Shown here one piece after another: positions 9,276 to 18,200 of a stretch of DNA of 64,000 nucleotides; positions within the stretch are counted from its first letter, which is position 1, and each line of letters starts with the position of its first letter. The position numbers were made by a program, and so were the translations under genes. The notes under the pieces are model-generated. The model saw only the letters and a list, made by a program, of their open reading frames with translations, had not been told where the DNA came from and did not search any database. The stretch is from the NCBI GenBank assembly GCA_050633105.1, contig JBOEFW010000005.1:1-64000 (forward strand), written 5' to 3'. This stretch comes from Aureispira sp050633105. Its GTDB lineage: Bacteria > Bacteroidota > Bacteroidia > Chitinophagales > Saprospiraceae.

Positions 9276-9283
9276 CAAAAGTA
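9276..9283 (-). promoter_or_regulatory. -7 promoter element upstream of the SET gene
   Basis: TACTTTTG on the minus strand matches TAnnTTTG exactly, 56 bases upstream of the ATG at 9220. No good TTTG is seen at the expected -33 position. Confidence 0.5.
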
Positions 9284-9316
9284 AGGAATTCAGACAGAAA
9301 GTAAAAAAAATAAGGC

Positions 9317-10414
9317 TTATAACAAACTTTGATAATGGGCTAATAGTTGTTGGCTCAAATTCGCTGGCGCAAATTTAGTTTGAGCATATTCTAATCCTTT
9401 TTGGCGCATATGAGCAGCTAGAGTAGGGGTAGTGAGTACTTTGTGAATGGCTTGGGCACAAGCAGCTGCATCTCGTGTTGGAACATACAAGCTGTTGGGG
9501 CCACCCGCTTCTGGTAAAGAAGAACTCTGTGCGGCAATGACAGGCGTTTGGCAAAGTAAGGCTTCTACAATGGGCAAGCCAAAGCCTTCATACAAGGATG
9601 GGTAAACTAAAACTTGGGCTGCTTGGTAGAGTGTTTGTAAATCTTTGGTTGCTTGTATATTATCCAACCAATGAATAGGCGTCGCCGAATCATAATCAGG
9701 CGGTAATGTTCCTCTTCCAACAATTACAAGAGGCAGTTGCTGGGCTTTGGGTAATAATTGATGGGCACGAAGCAACAAACTTAAGTTCTTACGAGGTTCT
9801 AAAGTGCCTACAAATAAAATAAATTCTTTTGGCAAATTGTATTGCGCTTGCAAAGGTGCAAAATCTAGTGGAGGCAGGTTATAATAACTGGCTTCACAGG
9901 CTTGGTATAACACTTTGATTTTCTCAGGCGGCAAGGCATATTCTTGTAATAAATCCTGTTTGGTACTCTCACTAATAGCCAAAATGAGATCGGCTTGTTG
10001 ACAACTGTAACGGGTTTTCCACGCATAGAATTGGCGATCTATCCAAGGAAAAAACTGTGGATAGCGTTTGAAAATCATATCGTGTACCGTAAGTACCGTT
10101 TTAATTCCTGTAGAAGACAATTGCCAAGGTAATTCATTGCTCAATCCATGGTACACCGAAACTCCTGCGGTCTTTAAGTCTTTGCGAATACCAACACTGC
10201 GCCACCAAGCTTTTAGCGCTTGGTTACTTTGGTGGACTTGATAGGGGGCCTTTAAAAAAGGGGCAATGGAAGACGCTAAGCTAATTCTAGGAGTGTATAA
10301 CTGTGGCGATAGGTGAGGATGGGTTTCTACTAAATTAGCAACCAAACTACGGCTGTAATTACCGAGTCCTGTACGGTTACAAAATAGACGTTTGGCATCA
10401 TAAGCTAGGATCAT
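9317..10414 (-). CDS. GT4-family glycosyltransferase
   Basis: A 365-residue GT-B glycosyltransferase that probably adds a sugar to an envelope glycan. The frame is open to 10453, but the ATG at 10414 (MILAYDAKRLFCNRTGLGNYSR) matches the usual N-terminus of this family, where TGLGNYSRSL lies in the first Rossmann half. The donor-binding half has LFVGTLEPRKNLSLLLRA and the E-x7-E-like motif YPSLYEGFGLPIVEAL. It overlaps the end of the upstream HAD gene by 17 bases, so the two are translationally coupled. Confidence 0.92.
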   Translation of the reverse strand: MILAYDAKRLFCNRTGLGNYSRSLVANLVETHPHLSPQLYTPRISLASSIAPFLKAPYQVHQSNQALKAWWRSVGIRKDLKTAGVSVYHGLSNELPWQLSSTGIKTVLTVHDMIFKRYPQFFPWIDRQFYAWKTRYSCQQADLILAISESTKQDLLQEYALPPEKIKVLYQACEASYYNLPPLDFAPLQAQYNLPKEFILFVGTLEPRKNLSLLLRAHQLLPKAQQLPLVIVGRGTLPPDYDSATPIHWLDNIQATKDLQTLYQAAQVLVYPSLYEGFGLPIVEALLCQTPVIAAQSSSLPEAGGPNSLYVPTRDAAACAQAIHKVLTTPTLAAHMRQKGLEYAQTKFAPANLSQQLLAHYQSLL

Positions 10415-11051
10415 AGGTTTCCCAGAGTTGTGGTAACTTGTCCATGTGATCAAAAACTATAGCCCCTGCTTGCGCAAGTTCATTGGCTCTATGGCCATGT
10501 GCATATCCAAAAACAGTAAAACCACCTGCTTTAGCTGCCTGTACCCCTGCCAGACTATCTTCTACAACGGCACATTCTTGAGGAATAAAGCCCAATTTTT
10601 CAGCAGCATGCAGAAAAAGATGTGGTGCTGGTTTCCAGCGCTCGACATCATAGGCACTATAGATGTGTTCCCCAAAATAGGGGAGAAGTTCTAACAAACC
10701 TAAATTGAGGCGAATCTTTTCTTGAGGAGCATTAGAAGCGACACAACGTGGAAGAGTCATTTTTTGTAATAATGCTCGAATGCCAGGCACGGCCTGTATG
10801 TTTTGGCGGAAGGCCTCATAAGTAAGGCGGCGGTATTCTTCAATGATATCGGCAGGGAACTTTTGTTGGCCATGTTTTTCCATATACGCTAGGATTTGCT
10901 GCAACGCAACTCCTGAAAATTGTTCTAGCGCCTCCTGTTGATCCATTTCAAAACCTATTTGTTGTCCCAATTGTAATAGAATCCCCATAGACATGGCTTC
11001 GCTATCAACTAGTACTCCATCACAGTCAAAAATAATAGCCTTGAATTTCAT
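10398..11051 (-). CDS. HAD-superfamily hydrolase, beta-phosphoglucomutase-like
   Basis: A 217-residue haloacid-dehalogenase phosphatase or phosphomutase. Motif I is FDCDGVLVDSEA with nucleophile Asp9 and acid/base Asp11; a helical cap follows (about 15-85). Motif II is the Ser in VASNAP, motif III the Lys in RWKPAPHLF, motif IV VVEDSLAGVQAAKAGG. The cap type and VEDS-x-AGV-x-AA fit the beta-phosphoglucomutase / sugar-phosphatase branch; the substrate is probably a small sugar phosphate. Coupled to the glycosyltransferase at 9317-10414. Confidence 0.9.
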   Translation of the reverse strand: MKFKAIIFDCDGVLVDSEAMSMGILLQLGQQIGFEMDQQEALEQFSGVALQQILAYMEKHGQQKFPADIIEEYRRLTYEAFRQNIQAVPGIRALLQKMTLPRCVASNAPQEKIRLNLGLLELLPYFGEHIYSAYDVERWKPAPHLFLHAAEKLGFIPQECAVVEDSLAGVQAAKAGGFTVFGYAHGHRANELAQAGAIVFDHMDKLPQLWETYDPSL

Positions 11052-11202
11052 AGAATTGTTTTTTAGAAGGTTGACAGGTTAATTGCCGAGTTCCTTTCTT
11101 ATGAACGACAGCCAACACTTGTTAAATTGGTTAAGTGGTGTTTTTGAAAGCTGCTTTAAAGAAAGAATGACGGCTTACGTTCTATTTATACTTGCAATTG
11201 CG

Positions 11203-11210
11203 TACCTTTG
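11203..11210 (+). promoter_or_regulatory. -7 promoter element for the pseudouridine synthase gene
   Basis: TACCTTTG matches TAnnTTTG exactly and lies 63 bases upstream of the ATG at 11274, predicting a short leader. It falls inside a 68-codon open frame at 11083-11289, which is one reason not to call that frame a gene. Confidence 0.55.
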
Positions 11211-11273
11211 CATTTTGCGGTTATTCTATGATAGCCTTTATTATCAATACTCCATAATTTCTAGTTACATACT

Positions 11274-12038
11274 ATGTTTCAAAAGTTAAAAATAATTGAA
11301 GAGACGTCTCACTTTATTGTTGTTAATAAACGTGCAGGACTCATTACGGAACGCAACCCTTTTGAGCTTATTACGGTAGAATCACTAGTAGAGGAGTATT
11401 TAAAAACGGGTGTTCGCAAGCCTTACAGCTTAGAGAATAACCAAATTAAGCAAGTTGATAAAGGAAGAAAGCGCCCTTTAAAAGCGCCTACGAAGTCTTC
11501 TAAAGCTCCTTTTGTAGGAGTGGTCCATCGCTTAGATCGCGTTACGAGTGGCTCTATGGTTTTTGCTAAGAAAAAGAGCAGCCTCAAAAAGCTCAACGAT
11601 CAATGGAGTCGCCGTAAAGTTCAAAAGACTTATTTGGCGATTGTAGAGAATGCTCCTCCGCATGCTCAAGGAACCTTGCGCCACTATTTGGTCAAAAACC
11701 AGAAAGCAAAACGGGCCGATATTTTTGATAAAGAAATCAAAAACAGCCAACAATGTACCCTTTCCTATAAGCTAATCAAGTCAGGGGGCAATGGGCATTT
11801 ATTACAAATAGAATTGCCTACAGGACGTTTTCATCAAATCCGTGCTCAATTGTCTCATATTGGTTGCCCTATCATTGGTGATAATAAGTATGGTGCTAAA
11901 AAGTCGCACTTGCCACTAGCGATTTGTTTACATGCTTGGAAACTACAGTTTCGCGACCCTATTAATAATGAGGAAGTGAGTACGGTGGCAGAGTTGCCTA
12001 AAACTCGTTATTGGCAAGACTTTACGCATTTGGTATAA
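11274..12038 (+). CDS. RluA-family RNA pseudouridine synthase
   Basis: Isomerises specific uridines of rRNA or tRNA to pseudouridine. The 254-residue protein has the catalytic signature HRLDRVTSGSMVFAK with Asp88, the forefinger-side segment QKTYLAIVE, and the C-terminal GRFHQIRAQLSHIGCPIIGDNKYG. It starts directly with the catalytic domain; no S4 RNA-binding domain is present. A basic insert of about 25 residues (near 55-80) precedes the catalytic motif. Which RNA site it modifies cannot be read from sequence. It has its own promoter element and a strong terminator. Confidence 0.92.
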   Translation: MFQKLKIIEETSHFIVVNKRAGLITERNPFELITVESLVEEYLKTGVRKPYSLENNQIKQVDKGRKRPLKAPTKSSKAPFVGVVHRLDRVTSGSMVFAKKKSSLKKLNDQWSRRKVQKTYLAIVENAPPHAQGTLRHYLVKNQKAKRADIFDKEIKNSQQCTLSYKLIKSGGNGHLLQIELPTGRFHQIRAQLSHIGCPIIGDNKYGAKKSHLPLAICLHAWKLQFRDPINNEEVSTVAELPKTRYWQDFTHLV

Positions 12039-12064
12039 AAAATTGACTACAAATAAAGAAAGAT

Positions 12065-12104
12065 AAGAAGCTGTTGGAGGAATTCCCCCAACAGCTTCTT
12101 TTTT
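12065..12104 (+). terminator. Rho-independent terminator after the pseudouridine synthase gene
   Basis: Perfect 13-bp stem: AAGAAGCTGTTGG (12065-12077) pairs with CCAACAGCTTCTT (12088-12100), followed by a T run. It starts 27 bases after the stop codon. Confidence 0.9.
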
Positions 12105-12158
12105 GTGTGGCTATTTGGAGTAATTACAGATAAATAAATGCTATGTATTAAGTCACTG

Positions 12159-12261
12159 GGACAGTAAAACTGTCCATTCATACAATTACTATTGGAGTTC
12201 TTTAATTATTAGTCGACTCTTGTAATAAATAAGTCTTCCCACATAATGCATAGGACTTATT
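12159..12261. promoter_or_regulatory. Two inverted repeats upstream of the giant secreted protein gene
   Basis: GGACAGT-AAA-ACTGTCC at 12159-12175 is a perfect 7-bp hairpin. AATAAGTC at 12228-12235 pairs with GACTTATT at 12254-12261, ending 28 bases before the ATG at 12290. They are possible operator or leader structures for the following gene; no clear TAnnTTTG is seen between them. Confidence 0.35.
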
Positions 12262-12289
12262 ATTTCATTAACCGTCCAATAGTTTTTTT

Positions 12290-15200
12290 ATGAGATTCCT
12301 ACTATCCTTATTGATCCTAGCAGTTTGTTATGGTCAAGCCCAAAGTCAAACCGTGATGAGGTTTGATGGCATAGATGATTATATCTATGTCAATTCCTAT
12401 CCCTCTTTGAATTGGGAGCATGATTTCACCTTAGAAGCACAGGTTAGAGAACCTGATTTTAGTCGATCTTCTGTTCTTACGATAATGGAGCGTTATGATC
12501 AAGAAAAACAAGAAGGTTGGCGTTTGCAATTGAAGGCTAATTCTTTGGAACTAGTGCTAGGAACGCAAACATTTGCAGTACCTTGTGCTGTAACAGAACA
12601 ACGGCATTTAGTAGTCGCTCGTGAAGGAGCAGCTTTGTATTTTTATGCTGATGGAGTCCTAATAGGAGAGCATTTTCTCTCAGAAAAAGTTAATGGTATT
12701 TGTGTAGATTGTGACTTGTATTTAGGGAATCAAAAAGACTTAACAGCTCCTTTTAAAGGACATTTACAAACCTTAAAATTGTGGAATAAGGCGCTTTCTT
12801 TAGAAGCGCGCTCTGTTGTTAATTCTTCGTTTCCTAAGGCATTAGTCGGACACTGGAATTTTGCAGCAGGAGCAGGGCAGTTTGTCAATAACCATGCTAG
12901 TCCCTTACATTATGGTCGTCTAGGACAGACCTTTTATAAAGATAAACAAGATGCTACTTGGGCGTTTTGGGGAGAAGCTACTAAGGGAGACTTTGCTCCT
13001 GATTTTACAATTAATAACAACGATCCAAAAGAAGGAGAGGTTTTAGATTTGACCAACAAAAGCCTACAGAAAGGGACATTCTATTGGTGGATCAATCATC
13101 AAAAATATAACCCAGAACAACTTTCTATGGTTACTTTTGCTTCTGGTATGAACATTATTCAACTGGTACAAGAGTCAGAAACTGGGCGTGCGGTGACCAC
13201 AAAAATGGTGACCATTAAAGGAAAACCTAAAGCTTGTGGTTCTAGTGCTTTAATGGACTGGCGAGAAACAGAGGGAGGTCGAAAAATAAAGCCTAAATCC
13301 AAGCCTACTTCAAGCACAATTACCGCCAAAACTGGAACCCCTGTACCCAATGGTGGACCTTATGTAATTCCTGTTGTGTTTCATATTATTGGTACACAAG
13401 CAGAGCTAGATGCATTTAATTTGGCTAGTGGTCGGGTGGAAGCGCAGTTATTAGAATTGAACACTCAATTTGCTAATAACAATACTAATATTAGTTTTTG
13501 TTTGGCCAAAAGATTACCTGTGGAGCTTGTCAATGCTGGTCGTACTTGGGCTAGCTTTGGAACAGCATCTACTCCAGGGCGTCAAGGGGTTACTTATACC
13601 TTAGATGATGCTACTACTAATCTCAATATTTCTACCTATGATTTAACAGATATTGACTTAGTATACAATAGACTACCTGCGGTACTGCCTTTTGATCCTG
13701 AAGAATATATGAGTGTTTATGTGACGCCTACTGTCCTTCTTCCAAGTGGAATGTCTGCTTTGGGGATTTCCAATGTGGGGTCCAGTGGAGAACCTGTAGA
13801 TGGGCCAGGAGTGGCTCATGATGGGTTCGCAGGTGGGCTTAATAATCTGTTGGGAAGAGTCTTGGTGCATGAAGTAGGGCATTGGTTGTCTTTGTATCAT
13901 GTATTTGGTGTTGTAGGCGATTTTGTAGACGATACCTACGAACAAGACCTTGCTACTAATACGCCTCCTTTAGGCCCAGGTATTCCGCCTGTTACTAACT
14001 GTACTACTCCTTATACGACAGGTATTCCTACAGGGCCTTTTGTCCCTTATTTTCGTGGTCAAAATCATATGGATTATCACATTGAAGCCTGCCAAGATGT
14101 TTTCACTATAGGACAAGGAAATAGAATGCAAGTGAATTTGGATAATGATAGAACCTTTATTCATACAGAACTCAACTTGATTAATACGGGACTGCAAGCT
14201 CCTGATCCTACTTCTTGTATCGTAGGGAATAATTTTACAGCTGCTTTTACGCTTTCTAGTAAAGAGATTTGTGAAGGCAATGCTTTTACAGCAGAAGGTT
14301 TTAGTCCTTCTAGTGGGGTGGCGGCTACATTTTTTTGGGATGTAAGTTGGAGTGCTACGAATACTACCCCAGCGCCTGCCTTCACTGTTAACCACAGCAA
14401 CCAAACGGGGCGTGTCAATGACATTACTATAACAGGCAGCGCTGGAGTTGCAGCAGGTTTTTGGACGGTGGAATTAACAATGGTTGCCAATGGAACAACT
14501 ACATTAGTCCATACCAATGAAATACACTTGCTTGATTGCAGTGTCAGCCCACAACGTTACCGTAAAACAACCAATTTTAATAACAATGATTGGGGATTAA
14601 ATGGTATTTCTATTGCCAATGGAGAGACCAAAGATGCTCAAAATAATGTCATAGATGGTTATGTGGTCGTAGGCTCTGATTTGAGTGCTACACCAACAAC
14701 AGGCGTTTTGTTGTTTGTCAATACATTGGGAGAAATCCTTTGGCGAAAGACTATTGCTACTACTGCTGGAAATGTACGTTTGTATGACGTGGCTTCTCCT
14801 ATAACTTTTCAGGGGAATGCTAATTGTTATGCTATGACGGGTTATACCGAATCTAATGGTAATAAGGAAGTTTTAGTGTTGATTATGGATGAACTAGGTG
14901 TTACTTTGTATCAAGAAACGTTTCCTATGAGTGATAATGGGCAACTCTATCCTTATGCTTTGGGGAAACAAATTGTACAGTTGTCTAGTGCTTTTGGCAA
15001 CCAATTGGCAATCGTAGGTTTTGCTGGAATGGGAAATGCACAACTTGATCAAAAAGCTGGCTTTGTACTGGGAATTGATCCTACACAAGCTTTAGGAAGT
15101 AGCTTGCAGTGGAGCCAGTTCTATGAATCTACGATAGATCTTTCTAATCATGATCATGATTTTGTAGAAAATATTGTGGAAACAACTACCACTATTAATG

Positions 15201-18200
15201 GTCAACAAAAAGATGTATTGATCGTGAGTGGTAATAGTAATCGTTATAATCGCTCAACTGCTGGCCTGTTTTTAAGCTGTTTAAGTATCGCTACCAATAC
15301 CGTAACAGAAGAATGGGTGGTTCACTATGAAGCGGCAGGAGGTAATATTGGAACGTATCGAAGTTTGGGAACTGTACTTGATAATGGCCGTCTATTTTTG
15401 ATGGCTTATGGGCATATTTCTCATGGCACTTTCATTTGTGAAGTGAATACAGAAAATGGTGTTTTAGGAGATGTATTTGAGATTAAGACCTTTATGGGGA
15501 ATGAAATCTTGATTGATAATGGTAGCTGTGTTGTTTTTGGCCGACATTATACAGACTTAGATGTCAATGCTTTCAAAATGGCTTTACCAGCTACTATTAA
15601 TGACTGTTGGGGCCTGCCTAGCACGGTTATCACTAGACGTTATGATGGCACAGTAAACTTTAGTGTTCCCCCAAATATAGAAGAAGGCCTACAGAATTTT
15701 GTGCGCTCTCCTAATGGAGGTTATATGGGGATGACGGTTATTGATGTCAATCAAGTTAGTGGACCTAGCAAAGAAATGACCATGATTAAGGTGGATGATT
15801 TTTTGGTGAATGGATGCGCTAATTTGACGAATTTTAGATTGGGTTCTTTGCCGAATCCTTTTGAGTCTAATCCAGTCATAGAAATTCCCACAACAACGGT
15901 AGCGCAGAGTACGGCCACAGTGACAGCTACTACAGAAGGGGCTGTTTGTATAGTAGATGGTTGTTTGGATGCTTATCACTTTAATAAAAATGAACAAAGA
16001 TGTGAACCTACCTTACAATTGTTGGTAAGTGATGTCGTGCCTGCTGGGGCTAATTATAGCTACCAGTGGAGCCCTATTACAGATTTAGATGATCCTACCA
16101 TTATGGAACCAACTACTAGTACAACGATTGATCAAGGGTATAATTTAATAGTAACCAATACCAATACAGGTTGTCAAGTAGTCTCTGTAAGTTACAGTGT
16201 TGCTATACCTACTACTATTAATTTTAGTACACAACAAATTGTCTGTAATACGGCACCCGCAGCTCCTTTTCCATTGGATTTAATTGCTGGGGTGCAGTCT
16301 GGGTATACTTATCAGTGGAGTCCATCTACCTTTTTGGATAATCCCTATGTTTTGCAACCCAATTGTTCTGCTGTAACCAACCAGACCTATCAATTGATTG
16401 CTACACCTATTATTGGAAGTGGTAATTGTAGTTCTATCATTACTACATTGGAAGTATTGGTCAATAATCAATCGATACAAGAAGTGAATGGTTTTTGTAT
16501 TAATGAGACTTATCCTGGCTATTTCTTTGATGCTAGTCAAACGAATAATTGGCAAGATAGGTTGGATTTAGATCTATTGTATACCCATTTCTCTACAACT
16601 CCTTTGCCAGCGAATGGGTATTGGGTCATAGAACCTTATAGTGGTCAGAATCCATTACTATTTAATTACTACAATAATCTTCCTAGATTTGATATTTCTA
16701 ATAATAGTATTCCAATTGGAGTAATTAATTCTTATCAAGTAGAGTATTTGACCTATATTTATCCAGATCCTAGCTCTATTTGTGGAGATAGTCGATGGAG
16801 GATTAAATTACATCCTGATAATAATATTCAAACCAATTCTAACTTAGAAATATGTGCAGGAGATACGGTCACTTTTCAGGGAAATGCTATTAATTTAACC
16901 GCTCCAAGTACTAATGTTTATACTTATTGGAATCTTTCTACTGCTTTTAATTGCATTTCAAGTTCTAATAATGCCGTGAATTCTAATACTTTCACTTACG
17001 TCTTTCCAAATCCATCACCTTGTAATACCTATTTAGTATCTAGACATGGTAGATATGATTGTCCAAATTCGAATGTGCCTGGAGGAATAGAACAACGATT
17101 GTTTACATCAAATATAATTAATATAGATGCTGTCTCTGGGAATCCAAGTATCTTGGTCGATAATTGTCAAGGAACGTTGGTTATAGATTATCAAACGAGT
17201 AGCAATCCTACTATAAAATGGTACGAAGTAGGTAATCCAATACCATTGGCAACAACCAATAGCTTTTTGCCCCCGCATCCAGGAGATTATTATGCAGAAG
17301 TGATTGCTGATCAAGGGTGTGATTTTATAACAGACCCCTTTACTTATCAAGGGCCATTGAGTAGTACTTGGACGACTACGGGCTTAGCCTGTGCCACTTC
17401 TACGGCAACAGCTACTGTTGTTCCTGTAGGAGGACAAGCACCTTACACCTACTTATGGTCAGCAGCAGCTAGTGGACAAACAACAGCTACGGCTACAGGT
17501 CTAACAGCAGGTAGTTATGAGGTAACGCTTACAGATGCCAATGGATGTGAAGTGTACAATACTGTACAAATAGTAGCAGGTGATCCTTTGCAAATTCAAC
17601 TTACAGTGACCCCAATTAACTGCTATGTAGCCAATAGTGCTGCTATTGTATCAGTGGTTAGTAATGGGACAGCTCCTTACACTTACTTGTGGTCGAATGG
17701 AGCTACTACTTCTGATTTGACAGGCACTCAAATTCCTACAGCAGGGGATTATTGTGTGACGCTTACGGATGCCAATGGTTGTGTTACTTCTGCTTGTGCT
17801 ACGGTTAATCCTTTGGTGGATGTGGATTTTTCTAAAACTAGTTCGGTGACCCAAGCGCAAGCAGGGGACGAGATTACCTATACGATTTATATGAAGAACA
17901 ACTGTCAATATCCTGTGAGTTTTGATTTGACAGATGTATTGCCAGCAGGAGTTGTTCCTACACAGGTAGGGAGTTTTAGTTACAATACTACTACACATAA
18001 CTTGACCCAGCAAATCACATTGCAAGGAGGAGTTACACAGACGTATGATTACAAAGTCTTGATTGTAGCCGATGGATCTTGTAATAGAAGCTTGACATTG
18101 AAGAATCAAATTACAGCCCAATCTCTAGATAACCCTGCGATTACTCTTGTTAGAAATGCTGCTGTTGAGGTAACAGAAGATAGAGATGACTGTGATATTT

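Noticed and set aside
11083..11289. 68-codon plus-strand frame with a hydrophobic stretch
   Set aside because: It contains the -7 promoter element at 11203-11210 and overlaps the start of the pseudouridine synthase gene; composition looks like untranslated leader.
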